Shown here one piece after another: positions 39,062 through 48,707 of a stretch of 64,000 bases of DNA (position 1 is its first letter; the number at the start of each line of letters is the position of its first letter). The translations under genes were made by a program, and so were the position numbers. The notes under the pieces were generated by a model. That model saw nothing but the letters and a program-made list of their open reading frames with translations. It did not search any database and was not told the origin of the DNA. The stretch comes from Ancylobacter defluvii (GTDB lineage Bacteria > Pseudomonadota > Alphaproteobacteria > Rhizobiales > Xanthobacteraceae): the NCBI RefSeq assembly GCF_018390605.1, contig NZ_JAHBGD010000002.1:1-64000 (forward strand). Reading direction: 5' to 3'.

Positions 39062-40096
39062 TCAGGGCCTTACCGCCTCGTGAAGCGACGCGAAGATCCG
39101 GAAGACGAACGTCTTGCGATCGAGATTATAGACATCCGCGTCGATCGCGGCGCGGCGAACCTTCTCCCACACCTCCGGCAGGCGTGCAAGGCGCACGCCC
39201 GGGCTTTGCACCCTGCCGGTCGCGCGGTCGGATATCCAGTTTTCCACCGCGGCCATGAAGCTCTCGGCACCGCCCTCGCGGTCCGCCTGCAGCTTGTCGC
39301 CGAGGCTGTGCAGAGCCTTCGGGTCGATATGGGGAAGCTGCGCCAGCAGGTCGTTGGTGGCGCGACGCACGGCGAGGCGATCAGCCGAGAGCAGGGCCAG
39401 CGCCTCGCGGACGCTGCCCTCGCAGGCCTCCGCTGCCTCGGCGAAGCGTGCGCGCGCGAGATCCGGCATGTGACCGGCGAGATGATCGAGCGCCTGCATC
39501 ACCTGCTCCTGCGACAACGCACGTAATGGCAGGGCGCGACAGCGCGAGCGGATCGTCGGCAAAAGACGGCCCGGCGCGTGGCTGATCAACAGGAAAAGCG
39601 CATTTTCCGGCGGCTCCTCAAGCGTCTTCAGCAAAGCATTGGCGCCCTGCGCGTTCATCTCGTCGAGCGTGTCGACCACGCAGACCCGCCAGCCCCCCAG
39701 CGCCGCCGTCGAGCCAAAAAAGCTGCGGACCTTGCGCACCACCTCGGCGGGAATCGCCGTTGGCAGCTTGCCGGCATCGTTCGGCACCCGCCGCAGCACG
39801 AGGAGATCGGGGTGCGAGAGCGCGGTCACCTGTCGCGAAACCGGATGATCGACGCCGATCTCCAGCGTTCCGGCAGGGGCGCGGCCGCCGGACAGCGCGA
39901 AACGGGCGAGGCGATAGGCGAAAGTCGCCTTGCCGATGCCCTCGGGCCCGCCGATCAGCAACGCATGCGGCAGGCGACCGGCGTCCCATGCCTCGCGGAC
40001 CGAGGTTTCTGCCTCGGTATGGCCGATGAGAAGATGATTGGCGCGCGGGGTGGGCGCGGTGCCGAAGCGATCCGCTTCAGCGATAGCTTCGCTCAT
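39062..40096 (-). CDS. holB: DNA polymerase III subunit delta'
   Basis: 344-residue clamp-loader subunit. The Walker-type loop [17 protein letters not shown] begins near residue 43. The sensor-1 and arginine-finger region is seen as [14 protein letters not shown] followed by [10 protein letters not shown]. This SRC motif is the conserved feature of clamp-loader subunits. The start ATG overlaps the tmk stop by 4 bp, and the tmk-holB-metG order is typical of Hyphomicrobiales. Confidence 0.93.
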   Translation of the reverse strand: MSEAIAEADRFGTAPTPRANHLLIGHTEAETSVREAWDAGRLPHALLIGGPEGIGKATFAYRLARFALSGGRAPAGTLEIGVDHPVSRQVTALSHPDLLVLRRVPNDAGKLPTAIPAEVVRKVRSFFGSTAALGGWRVCVVDTLDEMNAQGANALLKTLEEPPENALFLLISHAPGRLLPTIRSRCRALPLRALSQEQVMQALDHLAGHMPDLARARFAEAAEACEGSVREALALLSADRLAVRRATNDLLAQLPHIDPKALHSLGDKLQADREGGAESFMAAVENWISDRATGRVQSPGVRLARLPEVWEKVRRAAIDADVYNLDRKTFVFRIFASLHEAVRP

Positions 40097-40815
40097 CGCA
40101 CACTCCTTGACGGGCCTTGGTTCGCCGATCGTTCCAGCCGCTCACCCACCACGCGCCATACATCGGCGGCAACGGTCTCGATGTCGCGCTGTCCGTCGAT
40201 CACCACGCAGCGCTCCGGCTCCTCGCATGCGAGAGCGAGAAATGCGTCACGCAAGTGCTTGTGAAAGCTCAAACCTTCGCGCTCAAAGCGGTCGGCCCCG
40301 ACACCCGATCGCGCCGCGGCACGGCCAAGGCCCTCATCCGCCGGCACGTCGAGAATGATGGTGAGGTCAGGCCGGGTCTCACCCACCGTCACCGCCTCAA
40401 GTTCCCGCAGCAGACCGGTATCGATCTGGCCGAGCGCACCCTGATAGACGCGGGTGGAATCGGCGAAGCGGTCGCAGATCACCCATTGCCCGGCTGCGAG
40501 AGCCGGACGGATGGTGGCATCGAGATGATCGACGCGGGCAGCGGCGAACAAGGTCGCTTCCGCCAATGGTCCCAAGGGCTTGGCCGCGCCGGAGAGGATG
40601 ACGTGGCGCAGGATTTCCGCGCCCGCCGAGCCGCCCGGCTCGCGGGTGGTGACAACCGCGATGCCGTCCTGCCGCAGATGCTCGGCGAGCAGGCGGACCT
40701 GGGTCGACTTGCCGGCGCCCTCCCCGCCCTCGAAGGTGATGAAGCGCCCCGGCGTTACCGGGAGGACGCTGCGTCGCCGCGGCGCCCGCCGCTTAAGTGG
40801 CTCGGGCATAAGCAT
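40093..40815 (-). CDS. tmk: Thymidylate kinase
   Basis: 240-residue dTMP kinase that makes dTDP. The P-loop FEGGEGAGKSTQVRLLAEHL lies near residue 30, after a basic N-terminal extension. The DRFADSTRVYQGA segment holds the conserved DR and catalytic loop, and a lid region follows. The frame starts at the ATG at 40815. A second ATG at 40809 has a better-spaced GAAGA and may be the true start. The 5' end overlaps the 3' end of dacC by 23 bp and the 3' end overlaps holB by 4 bp. Confidence 0.94.
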   Translation of the reverse strand: MLMPEPLKRRAPRRRSVLPVTPGRFITFEGGEGAGKSTQVRLLAEHLRQDGIAVVTTREPGGSAGAEILRHVILSGAAKPLGPLAEATLFAAARVDHLDATIRPALAAGQWVICDRFADSTRVYQGALGQIDTGLLRELEAVTVGETRPDLTIILDVPADEGLGRAAARSGVGADRFEREGLSFHKHLRDAFLALACEEPERCVVIDGQRDIETVAADVWRVVGERLERSANQGPSRSVR

Positions 40816-42070
40816 TCTTCAGCTTGCTGAAACCCTCGCGGGCGAGGCCCACGACCAGTTCATAGGCGCCGTCGAGCGCCCGGCGCCAGAGCGGCCCCTT
40901 GCCAACATCCTCCGCCGCGACGAGGGGCACTTCCAGCGCCAGCTGATCGCCCCGCATCACCCGCAGCCGGGCAAGCTCGGTGCCGGCGGTCACCGGCGCG
41001 TCGATCGGGCCTTCGTAAAGGATGCGGGCATTGATCCGCTCGGTACCGTTGCGCGGTACCAGAAGGCGTATAGAAGACGTGCCGACCAGCGGCACACCGC
41101 CGCGCGCACCGCCATAAAGCGTTGCTTCGCCAACCACTTGGCCCTTATCGAACAGTAGCTTCGACTCGAAGGCGCGGAAGCCCCATTCAAGCAGCTTGCG
41201 CGCGTCGTCGGCGCGTTCCTTGTCGCTCTTGGCGCCCAGCAGCGCCAGGATCAGGCGCTGGTTATTCTGAACCGCCGAACCGACGAGGTTGAAGCCGGAT
41301 TCCTTCAGATAGCCGGTCTGGAAGCCGTCGGCACCCAGGCTCATGCCGAGCAAGGGGTTGCGATTGTTCTGGCGGATCTTGTTCCAGAGAAAGTCGCTCT
41401 CGGCATAGATCGTGTAATATTGTGGATACTTGCGAATGATGTGCGTTGCCAGCCGCATCATATCGCGCGCCGTGGTCTGCTGAGTCGGATCGGAAAGGCC
41501 GCTTGCATTGGCGAAGACAGAGTCGGTCAAGCCGATTTTCTTCGCCTCTTCATTCATTTTCTGGACGAAGGCCAGTTCGTTTCCGGAAATACCTTCCGAC
41601 AGAATGATGGTCGCGTCGTTGCCGGAGGGGATAATGGCGCCGCGCAACAGGTCGGAGACCTTGATCGAGGTGTTGATGCCGGCGAACATGGTAGCGCCGC
41701 CGGACGGCGCACCGCCGCGCCGCCAGGCATATTCGCTGACCTTGAATTCGGTATCGGGCGTCAGACGCCCCTCCGTAAGCTCTTGAAAAACCACGGCTGT
41801 GGTCATCATCTTGGCGATGCTGCCGGGAGCGGACGGGGTGTCCGCCGCGCGCTCGAACAGCACGGTGCCGCTCTCATAATCGACCAGAATCGCCTGCGGC
41901 GAGGCAATGGCCGGCGGCTGGATCTGGGCATGGGCGGGCAGCGGCGAAAGGCCGAAAAGCAGCGTCACCGCCGGTACGATGAGGTGTACGGTGAGACCGA
42001 TGCGGGGCCAGATCCGTTCGATCCGGCCGGGTCTGGCGGCGATATGTGATGACCGCTTGCCCGAAGACAT
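40793..42070 (-). CDS. dacC: D-alanyl-D-alanine carboxypeptidase (DacC/PBP5 family)
   Basis: 425-residue low-molecular-weight penicillin-binding protein that trims the terminal D-Ala from peptidoglycan stem peptides. It has an N-terminal export segment with a signal-peptidase-type end (SPLPAHAQ, about residue 48). The catalytic Ser84-Lys87 is in GSIAKMM and the SGN motif is in IIPSGNDA. The third motif, normally KTG, reads QTG here (Gln251 in DGFQTGYLKESG), a notable change. A C-terminal PBP5-type domain follows, with an amphipathic end. I chose the ATG at 42070 for its GGAGGG ribosome-binding site; a longer frame upstream lacks one. It lies between rlpA and tmk. Confidence 0.9.
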   Translation of the reverse strand: MSSGKRSSHIAARPGRIERIWPRIGLTVHLIVPAVTLLFGLSPLPAHAQIQPPAIASPQAILVDYESGTVLFERAADTPSAPGSIAKMMTTAVVFQELTEGRLTPDTEFKVSEYAWRRGGAPSGGATMFAGINTSIKVSDLLRGAIIPSGNDATIILSEGISGNELAFVQKMNEEAKKIGLTDSVFANASGLSDPTQQTTARDMMRLATHIIRKYPQYYTIYAESDFLWNKIRQNNRNPLLGMSLGADGFQTGYLKESGFNLVGSAVQNNQRLILALLGAKSDKERADDARKLLEWGFRAFESKLLFDKGQVVGEATLYGGARGGVPLVGTSSIRLLVPRNGTERINARILYEGPIDAPVTAGTELARLRVMRGDQLALEVPLVAAEDVGKGPLWRRALDGAYELVVGLAREGFSKLKNAYARAT

Positions 42071-42171
42071 GCTCGACGACCCTCCGCGCATGTCGGAACA
42101 GTTAGCAGCCGTCGCCGCCAGGGGCAATCAGACCCTTGCGGCGACGCGCGGCAACCCAACCGCAAAGGAGA

Positions 42172-43359
42172 TCAGTAGAGGCCCTGGCCGCTGGTCGCGC
42201 CCTGGGAGGAGTAGCTCATCGCCGGCTGCGCGCCGACCACCCAGCCGGCAGCGGCGAGCGACTGCTGCCGGGTCGGCTGCGGCGCCATCTGGGCGACCGC
42301 CGCCGGAGCGGTGGCGGGAGCGGCACGGACGGGAGCCGGCTTGGCGACGGGAGCCGCCGCGGCGACCGGCCGCTGAGCCGCAACCGGGGCAGCCGCCACC
42401 GGCCTGGCTGCCGGCTTCGGAGGTAGCGGCGCGAAGGCAACCTGCTGCGGCGCCGGAACGGGCGGGGCCACCACGGCCGCCGCCTGCTGCGCCGGGCGGG
42501 CGGCGACGCGCACCGGATTGACGGAATAGGCGCTGGCCACCACCGGCCCGGCGACCGGGGCTTCGGCGACATCCTCGGCGCTCGGCTCGCCGAGCTCGAA
42601 CGGACGGCTCGGCGGCAGCGGAACATTGGCGACCGCCACACGGGTCGGCGCCGGCGCGGCCATGCGGGGCAGCACAGAACCAGCCGAGGCCAGCATGGTG
42701 GTGGGGATGACCTGCTTGCCGTTCTCGCGCAGCGTCGACGCCAGCTGGATGTCGTCGGAGCCTTCGAGCGGCGCGCGGCCGACATATTCCACCCGCACGC
42801 GGGCGGTGCCGGAACGCTTGAAGCCGAGCAGGTCGGCAGCACGCGAGGAAACGTCGATGACGCGGTTGCCGTGATAGGGGCCGCGATCGTTCACGCGCAC
42901 CACCATCGAGCGGCTATTGGCGAGATTGGTGACCTTCACATAGCTCGGCATCGGCAGCGTGGGATGCGCCGCGGCGATGGAGTGCATGTCGAACACTTCG
43001 CCATTCGCGGTCAGGCGACCGTGGAAATCGTCGCCATACCAAGAGGCGAGACCCTCGGAGCGGTATTTGCTGTTCTCGGCGGGGGTATAGACGCGCCCGG
43101 CGACGGTGTAGGGCTTGCCGACGCGATAGGCACCGCCACCCTTGGGAACCGGATCACCCGGCTTCACCACGCGCGGGCTGGCGGCCACGCCATATTTGGG
43201 ATCGATCTTGCTGGTGAGCTTGTTCTCAGCCGTGCAGTTCGCGACCAGCAGGCCGGCCCCGACAAGCACCGCGACGCGGCAGACCCCCGAAAGGCCCGAT
43301 GAAACCACCCGCACCGACGACTTGCCGGCAACTCGATCCAGAGCCGATTCCTGCCCCAT
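42172..43359 (-). CDS. rlpA: RlpA family septal-ring lytic transglycosylase
   Basis: 395 residues. The hydrophobic N-terminus ends in VANC (Cys42), an atypical lipobox with Asn before the cysteine. The double-psi beta-barrel domain (about 95-200) has GLASWYGDDFHGRLTANGE and VRVNDRGPYHGNRVIDVS, including the catalytic-type Asp. The remaining half is rich in Pro, Ala and Val with no recognisable SPOR domain. I chose the ATG at 43359 because it places the signal sequence properly; the frame stays open to 43470. RlpA proteins cleave naked glycan strands at the septum. It heads the minus-strand operon toward dacC and tmk. Confidence 0.85.
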   Translation of the reverse strand: MGQESALDRVAGKSSVRVVSSGLSGVCRVAVLVGAGLLVANCTAENKLTSKIDPKYGVAASPRVVKPGDPVPKGGGAYRVGKPYTVAGRVYTPAENSKYRSEGLASWYGDDFHGRLTANGEVFDMHSIAAAHPTLPMPSYVKVTNLANSRSMVVRVNDRGPYHGNRVIDVSSRAADLLGFKRSGTARVRVEYVGRAPLEGSDDIQLASTLRENGKQVIPTTMLASAGSVLPRMAAPAPTRVAVANVPLPPSRPFELGEPSAEDVAEAPVAGPVVASAYSVNPVRVAARPAQQAAAVVAPPVPAPQQVAFAPLPPKPAARPVAAAPVAAQRPVAAAAPVAKPAPVRAAPATAPAAVAQMAPQPTRQQSLAAAGWVVGAQPAMSYSSQGATSGQGLY

Positions 43360-43776
43360 GCACCCGACCGTTCTGTTGGCAGCCGCGGCGACACCGATTG
43401 AGGCGGGCGCCGAATACTCGCGGATGCAAACCCACATTCGGGACACCGGGCCATTCACCCGATCCCCCACTCCTTATGCCACAGGAGGCTGTCCGAGTAC
43501 GGCGGAAATGCGGCGCACATTACAATATGGTAAACAAACGGTAAGCTGCCGTTCAGGGAAGCCTTGTGTTTTCAAGGCTGAGCGGCCACCAGCTGACAGG
43601 CTGACGGCAGGAACGCGGCAACATCGTGAAAGAGCCGCCGGGCGTTGCCAATGGCGTTTCGCGCGTATCCACAGCGGACACGCGCCGTGGGCAGCGGGGA
43701 ACTGCACGCTACGGAGAGGCAGGGATGGCAGGGCACAGTCCGCACCACCCTCCCCCCTTGTCCTGTCTCGTTCAGG
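43360..43776. other. 417-bp spacer upstream of rlpA
   Basis: No supported gene. The part nearest rlpA probably carries its promoter. An AT-richer patch (about 43520-43550) is the most promoter-like stretch. A hairpin AGCCTTG/CAAGGCT with a TGTTTT loop lies at 43560-43579. The remainder up to the L,D-transpeptidase stop shows no coding signature on either strand. Confidence 0.5.
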
Positions 43777-44454
43777 TCAGGCGACGCCGGCGGCTCCGGC
43801 CGGCAGCACGATTACCCGCGAGCCGGTAGGCACCCGGCGGTAGAGATCGATGATGTCCTGGTTGAGCAGCCGGATGCAGCCGGAGGAGACCATGGTGCCG
43901 ATCGACCACGGCTCGGTGGTGCCATGCAGGCGATACAGCGTGTCGCGGCCGTCCTTGTAGAGGTAGAGCGCACGCGGACCGAGCGGGTTGGTCGGCCCGC
44001 CGGCCAGGCCGTCGCGATAGGGGCCGTAGCGCTCCGGCTCGCGGGCGATCATCGCCGGGGTCGGCGTCCAGCGCGGCCACTGGGCCTTGCGGGCAATGGT
44101 CGCCTCGCCCTGGAAGTTGAAGCCTTCCTGCTTGCCGACGCCGACGCCGTAGCGGATCGCCCGGTTGCCCTCGCGCACCAGATAGAGGAAGCGCCGGTTG
44201 GGATCGACCACCAGCGTACCGGCCGGCTCGGCGCCGCGATAGGCCACCTCCTGCCGCAGGAACTGCGGATCGATCTCGGAAATGTCCACCGCCGGCACCG
44301 GGAAGGGCTCTCCCTCCACCGGGCCATACATGGCCGCCCAGCGCGGATCGATGGAAGGGGTCGCGGCGGTCGGGGCCGGCAGACGACCCTGCGTCGCGCA
44401 GCCGGCGAGAAACAGGGGGGCACCAATGAGCGCGGCACGACGGGTAAGCGGCAT
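43777..44454 (-). CDS. L,D-transpeptidase (YkuD domain) lipoprotein
   Basis: 225 residues. The N-terminus has a basic start (PLTRR), a short hydrophobic stretch and a good lipobox LAGC, so it is probably a lipoprotein. The YkuD domain (about 95-220) has LYRLHGT, then the catalytic SSGCIRL with its cysteine. Such enzymes make 3-3 peptidoglycan cross-links or attach proteins to peptidoglycan. I chose the ATG at 44454 directly before the signal sequence; the long open frame upstream overlaps the divergent lysR gene and is not coding. It is divergent from the LysR gene with 121 bp between. Confidence 0.9.
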   Translation of the reverse strand: MPLTRRAALIGAPLFLAGCATQGRLPAPTAATPSIDPRWAAMYGPVEGEPFPVPAVDISEIDPQFLRQEVAYRGAEPAGTLVVDPNRRFLYLVREGNRAIRYGVGVGKQEGFNFQGEATIARKAQWPRWTPTPAMIAREPERYGPYRDGLAGGPTNPLGPRALYLYKDGRDTLYRLHGTTEPWSIGTMVSSGCIRLLNQDIIDLYRRVPTGSRVIVLPAGAAGVA

Positions 44455-44524
44455 GATTCTCGAGAACCTCGACTGAGCTGATGCGAGGCAGAAAGCCTCA
44501 TGGTCGCAGCCATGTCCATATGCT

Positions 44525-44543
44525 ATGATGCGATTGTGATCAT
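44525..44543. promoter_or_regulatory. Possible LysR-type operator
   Basis: ATGAT (44525-44529) and ATCAT (44539-44543) form an inverted repeat with 9 bp between, in the spacer shared by the divergent L,D-transpeptidase and lysR genes, 32 bp before the lysR start. LysR regulators often bind such sites and repress themselves. This is pattern recognition only. Confidence 0.35.
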
Positions 44544-44575
44544 AACTTTCGGATATGACACTCCCCGGGAGAACG

Positions 44576-45478
44576 ATGGACCTGTCTCTGGCCCTGCGCG
44601 CCTTCATCCGCACCGTCGAGAAGGGATCGGTAACCGGCGCGGCACGCGATCTCGACATATCGCAGCCGGCGGTGACCAAGCATCTGCGCAATCTCGAACG
44701 ACATGTGAACGCACGATTGCTTGAACGCTCGGCGCGGGCCGTGCGCCCGACGGCGCAGGGACAGGCACTGTTCGAGGTCTCGCGCGCGGCGCTGGCCTCC
44801 ATCGACGCCGCGCTGGAGGGCGTGCAGCGTGACAGCGGCCGGATCGAGGGCACGCTGCGGCTGTTCGCGCCCGCCTGCATCGGCGCCCAGTGCCTGCATC
44901 CGCTGCTGCTCGAATTCCAGCGCGCGCATCCCGGCATCGGCGCCGACCTGGTGCTGGACGGCCGGACGGTCGACCTCGTCTACGAGAATTTCGACCTCGC
45001 TTTGCGCTATGGCCGGCCGGAGGGAACGGACATCGTGGCCCGCCGGATCGGCACGGTTCGTCGGGTGCTGGTCGCCTCCCCCGCCTATCTCGCGGCGGCC
45101 GGCCCGATCGACACGCCGGAGGAACTGGCGGCGCGGCCGCTGGTGGCAACGGCCGGTGCGCTGTCGGAACGCGACCAGCTGATGCTGATCAAGGACGGCC
45201 ATATCCAGGAGCTGGCCGTGCGCCTGCTGCTGCGCACCAATGTGGCGCAGGTGCTGGTGAGCAGCCTCAAGGCCGGGCACGGGCCCGGGCCGGTGCAGAC
45301 GCTGCTGGTGCCCGACGAACTCGCGCGCGGCGAGCTGGTCCGCATCCTGCCGGACTATGAGGCGAGGCCGAGCGAGCTGTTCATCAGCTTTCCCTCGACC
45401 CGCTTCCTGCGCCCGGCGGTGCGCGCCTTCATCGACTTCATCGTGCCGCGGCTGAAGGCGGTGGACGGGATCGACTGA
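44576..45478 (+). CDS. LysR-family transcriptional regulator
   Basis: 300 residues. The N-terminal winged helix-turn-helix reads GSVTGAARDLDISQPAVTKH, and the LysR substrate-binding domain follows from about residue 90. It is of the CrgA/AaeR-like subgroup without recognisable ligand residues. I chose the ATG at 44576, which gives MDLSLALRAF and has CGGGAG just upstream; an ATG seven codons earlier lacks this. It is divergent from the L,D-transpeptidase gene, which may be its target, and convergent with the HAD gene. Confidence 0.87.
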   Translation: MDLSLALRAFIRTVEKGSVTGAARDLDISQPAVTKHLRNLERHVNARLLERSARAVRPTAQGQALFEVSRAALASIDAALEGVQRDSGRIEGTLRLFAPACIGAQCLHPLLLEFQRAHPGIGADLVLDGRTVDLVYENFDLALRYGRPEGTDIVARRIGTVRRVLVASPAYLAAAGPIDTPEELAARPLVATAGALSERDQLMLIKDGHIQELAVRLLLRTNVAQVLVSSLKAGHGPGPVQTLLVPDELARGELVRILPDYEARPSELFISFPSTRFLRPAVRAFIDFIVPRLKAVDGID

Positions 45479-45501
45479 GCCCCTCGCCGGCTCCCGGCTG
45501 T

Positions 45502-46197
45502 TCAGCGCGAGGCCGGCCCCTTCCCTGCCCGGTCGCCTGCGGTGTGGCAGGTGAGGCGCAGGGAGCCGTCGGCGGCGACGGTCGCGGCGAGGCCGAGATA
45601 GTCGTGCACCGTCGCGTGTGTGGTCTCGAGCGGCTGGTGATGGGTCTGGGTGATCACCAGCACCGTGCCGCCGGCCGCCTCCCCCGCGGCGATGCCCGCC
45701 GGGGCATCCTCGAAGATCAGGCAATCCTCGGGGCGGACGCCGAGCCGCTCGGCGGCGAGCAGATAGCCGTCCGGCTCCGGCTTGCCGCGCGTGATGTCCT
45801 CGGCACACACCATCCGTGCCGGCGGCGGCAGGCCGGCCGCCCTGAGCCGGGCTGCCGCCAGTTCGCGCGTCGCCGAGGTGACGATGGTCCAGCGTTCCGG
45901 CGGCAGCGCGGCCAGGAAGGCGACGGCGCCGGGGATCGGCGCGATGCCGTCGACATCCTCGATCTCGGCCTGCGTCACCCAGGCGGTCTCGGCCGCGATG
46001 TCGATGCCGGGAAGGTTCGGCGCCTGCCGGCGGACGGTGTCGACCGCCTGCACGCCGTGAATGGTCGGCAGGAAGCGCGCGACGTCGAGGCCATGGCGCT
46101 GCGCCCAGCGCGTCCACACCCGCTCGGCCGCGGCGATGGAGGTGAGCACGGTCCCGTCCATGTCGAAAAGGAAGGCGCCGAAATTCCGGTCGAACAC
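45502..46197 (-). CDS. HAD-superfamily phosphatase, subfamily IA
   Basis: 231-residue haloacid-dehalogenase-like hydrolase. Motif I is FLFDMDGTVL with the nucleophile and acid/base aspartates. Motif II is IVTSAT, motif III is the Lys in RGKPEPDGYL and motif IV is LIFEDAPAG. A helical cap lies between motifs I and II. It resembles sugar-phosphate phosphatases such as GPP or YniC types; substrate not determinable. The GTG at 46197 has AGGAG eight bases upstream, better than a GTG three codons earlier at 46206 that overlaps that site. Confidence 0.85.
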   Translation of the reverse strand: MFDRNFGAFLFDMDGTVLTSIAAAERVWTRWAQRHGLDVARFLPTIHGVQAVDTVRRQAPNLPGIDIAAETAWVTQAEIEDVDGIAPIPGAVAFLAALPPERWTIVTSATRELAAARLRAAGLPPPARMVCAEDITRGKPEPDGYLLAAERLGVRPEDCLIFEDAPAGIAAGEAAGGTVLVITQTHHQPLETTHATVHDYLGLAATVAADGSLRLTCHTAGDRAGKGPASR

Positions 46198-46271
46198 TCC
46201 AGGCACTCCTGTGCGGGCCGCAGCGCGCGATCAAAATGGGGACACCCGCCGGACGGCGCCGGCGCGATGAG

Positions 46272-46358
46272 TGGTGCGGACGACGGGACTCGAACCCGTA
46301 AGCCTTTAAGGGCGCAAGATTTTAAGTCTCGTGCGTCTACCAGTTTCGCCACGTCCGC
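46272..46358 (-). tRNA. tRNA-Leu (anticodon TAA)
   Basis: Reading the minus strand gives a 7-bp acceptor stem GCGGACG/CGTCCGC, discriminator A, and an encoded CCA at 46272-46274. The D-arm contains AACTGGTAGACGC, the anticodon loop is CTTAAAA with anticodon TAA, a long variable arm is present, and the T-arm is GGGTTCGAGTCCC. The long variable arm and the 87-nt length fit leucine. It lies between fhs and the HAD gene. Confidence 0.95.
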
Positions 46359-46360
46359 CG

Positions 46361-46391
46361 AAAACGCCAGCCCGGCATCGCTGCGCCGGGC
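46361..46391 (-). terminator. Rho-independent terminator of fhs
   Basis: On the minus strand, just after the fhs stop, GCCCGGC (46391-46385) pairs with GCCGGGC (46376-46370) around an 8-base loop. A GTTTTC tract follows within about five bases, ahead of the tRNA gene. Confidence 0.6.
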
Positions 46392-46396
46392 CGGCC

Positions 46397-48106
46397 CTAG
46401 CTCAGGCCGGCGATGAAGCCGGTCTCGTCGACATAGATGTTCTCCGCCGCTGGATGCGACGGCAAGCCGGGCATGGTCATCACATCGCCGCACAGGGCGA
46501 CGACGAAGCCGGCGCCGGCCGACAACCGCACGTCGCGCACCGGCAGCACGAAGCCGGACGGGGTGCCGCGCAGGCCCGGATCGGCAGAGAAGCTGTAGGG
46601 CGTCTTCGCCATGCACACCGGCAGGTCGCCATAGCCCATGCCCTCGAAATCGGCCAGCTTCTTCAGCGCGGTGGATTCGAAGGCGACCGAGCCGGCGCGG
46701 TAGATGCGCCGGGCGATGGTCTCGATCTTCTGCACCAGCGGCAGGTCGTCCTTGTACAGCACCTTGAAATCGGACGGGCCGTCGGCGAGCCGCACCACCG
46801 CCTCGGCGAGGCCGACGGCGCCGGCCGAGCCTTCCGCCCAATGGCTGCACAGATGCACCTCGGCGCCGACGGCGGCGCAGGCATGCTCGATCTCGGCGAT
46901 CTCGGCCGGGGTATCGGAGGTGAAGCGGTTGATCGCCACCACCACCGGCAGGCCGTAGGACTTCATGTTCTCGATATGGCGCACCAGATTGCCGGCCCCG
47001 GCCCGGACCGCCGCCGGGTTTTCCGGGCCGAGGTCCTTCTGGGCGATGCCGCCATGCATCTTCAGCGCCCGCACGGTGGCGACGATCACCACCACTGATG
47101 GGGCGATCTCGCCCTGGCGGCACTTGATGTCGAGGAACTTCTCCGCCCCGAGATCGGCGCCGAAGCCGGCCTCGGTCACCACATAGTCGGCGAGGCCGAG
47201 CGCGGTGCGGGTGGCGACCACCGAGTTGCAGCCATGGGCGATATTGGCGAACGGGCCGCCATGCACGAGCGCGGGCGTGCCCTCCAGCGTCTGCACCAGA
47301 TTGGGCTGGAAGGCGTCGCGCAGCAGCGCCACCATCGAGCCGGTCACCTTCAGCTGGGCAGCGGTGACCGGGTGGCGGGCGCGGGTGTGCGCCACCACCA
47401 TGCGGCCGAGCCGCTCCTCCAGATCGTCGAAGGAGCGGGCGAGGCAGAAGATCGCCATCACCTCGGAGGCGACGGTGATGTCGAAGCCATCCTCGCGCGG
47501 GAAGCCGTTGGGCGGGCCGCCGAGGCCCACCGTCACATGGCGCAGCGCGCGGTCGTTGAGATCGACGACGCGGCGCCAGTTGATGCGGCGGGCGTCGATA
47601 TCGAGGGCGTTGCCCCAGTAGATATGGTTGTCGATTGTCGCGGCGAGCAGATTGTGGGCGGCGCTGATGGCATGGAAGTCGCCGGTGAAATGCAGGTTGA
47701 TGTCCTGCATCGGGATGATCTGCGCCCGCCCGCCGCCGGTGGCGCCGCCCTTGGAGCCGAACACCGGGCCGAGGCTCGGCTCGCGCAGCGCGATGGCGAC
47801 GTTCTTGCCGATGCGCGCCAGCGCGTCGCCCAGGCCGATGGTGGTGGTGGTCTTGCCCTCGCCGGCGGGGGTCGGATTGATGGCGGTGACCAGAATGAGC
47901 TTGCCGTCGGCCTTCGCCTCGGCGGGATGCACCGCCTCCAGCGCGATCTTGGCCTTGATGTGCCCGTAGCGGAACAGGACGCGCGGATCGAGCCCCAGCC
48001 GGGCGCCGACCTCCTCGATCGGCTGTGGGGTCACCGAAGCGGCGATCGCCGCGTCGCTTTTGGGATCGACCTTACGTGCGCCGCGCTCCATCGCCGTTCC
48101 TGCCAT
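46397..48106 (-). CDS. fhs: Formate-tetrahydrofolate ligase
   Basis: 569 residues. It makes 10-formyl-tetrahydrofolate from formate, tetrahydrofolate and ATP, joining formate and C1 metabolism. The ATP loop [18 protein letters not shown] lies near residue 80, and the family sequences [17 protein letters not shown] and [13 protein letters not shown] are intact. I chose the ATG at 48106, which has AGGA seven bases upstream; a GTG one codon earlier is possible. It is monocistronic with its own terminator. Methylotrophs and autotrophs of the Xanthobacteraceae commonly carry this gene, which fits the suspected lineage. Confidence 0.95.
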   Translation of the reverse strand: MAGTAMERGARKVDPKSDAAIAASVTPQPIEEVGARLGLDPRVLFRYGHIKAKIALEAVHPAEAKADGKLILVTAINPTPAGEGKTTTTIGLGDALARIGKNVAIALREPSLGPVFGSKGGATGGGRAQIIPMQDINLHFTGDFHAISAAHNLLAATIDNHIYWGNALDIDARRINWRRVVDLNDRALRHVTVGLGGPPNGFPREDGFDITVASEVMAIFCLARSFDDLEERLGRMVVAHTRARHPVTAAQLKVTGSMVALLRDAFQPNLVQTLEGTPALVHGGPFANIAHGCNSVVATRTALGLADYVVTEAGFGADLGAEKFLDIKCRQGEIAPSVVVIVATVRALKMHGGIAQKDLGPENPAAVRAGAGNLVRHIENMKSYGLPVVVAINRFTSDTPAEIAEIEHACAAVGAEVHLCSHWAEGSAGAVGLAEAVVRLADGPSDFKVLYKDDLPLVQKIETIARRIYRAGSVAFESTALKKLADFEGMGYGDLPVCMAKTPYSFSADPGLRGTPSGFVLPVRDVRLSAGAGFVVALCGDVMTMPGLPSHPAAENIYVDETGFIAGLS

Positions 48107-48216
48107 CACCGTTCCTGCTCACTCAGTTCCGCGCCTTAGAGCATGTCCAGGCCGGCCGGCTCAAGGCCGTCGAACGAAAGGCCGCCCGGTTCCTGCTCCG
48201 CGATCGCCGGCACCGC

Positions 48217-48627
48217 CTAGGCGGCACGGGTGCGCTCGCCGAGGATGGCGACGAGGATCATGCCGCCGATGAGGGCGATGTGCTCCACCACGAAGAAGAA
48301 CTCCATCTGCGCCTGCATGCCTTCCATCGTCCAGAAATGATGGGCGATCGGGATGGTGAGCGCGGTGAAGATGCCGAACGCACCGGCGCCGAGCCAGGTC
48401 GCGCGGTTGAGCAGGATCAGTACCGAGCCGCCCAGCTGGGTGATTATGGTGGCCACGGCATAGAGCCAGGGCGGGTTGAGGCCGAAATGCGCCATCTCCG
48501 CCACCGCGCCGGGAAAATCGACCAGTTTGGCGATGCCGCTGCCGAGGAAGGGCACCACCAGCAGCACGCGCGCGAACAGGAAGGTGGCCGGCGACCGGAG
48601 GATCGCGGAAACGAGGGCAGGCGTCAT
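48217..48627 (-). CDS. DoxX-family membrane protein
   Basis: 136 residues with four predicted membrane helices. The first holds LFARVLLVVPFLGSGIAKLV, whose arginine and GSGIAKL are typical of the DoxX family. The third region LLNRATWLGA and the C-terminal ALIGGMILVAI fit as well. DoxX proteins are small membrane oxidoreductase partners of poorly known function. I chose the ATG at 48627 as the methionine just before the first helix; the open frame extends 16 codons further upstream. Confidence 0.8.
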   Translation of the reverse strand: MTPALVSAILRSPATFLFARVLLVVPFLGSGIAKLVDFPGAVAEMAHFGLNPPWLYAVATIITQLGGSVLILLNRATWLGAGAFGIFTALTIPIAHHFWTMEGMQAQMEFFFVVEHIALIGGMILVAILGERTRAA

Positions 48628-48707
48628 GGGAGAGGCTCTATGGCATAGGTTGTGAAACACCTCCGCATACCGCAACCACCCGCGGTTTGCGAGATGCCAC
48701 GCCGGCT

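Noticed and set aside
43645-44481. Plus-strand frame of 278 codons opposite the L,D-transpeptidase
   Set aside because: It overlaps the YkuD gene completely and has no family features.
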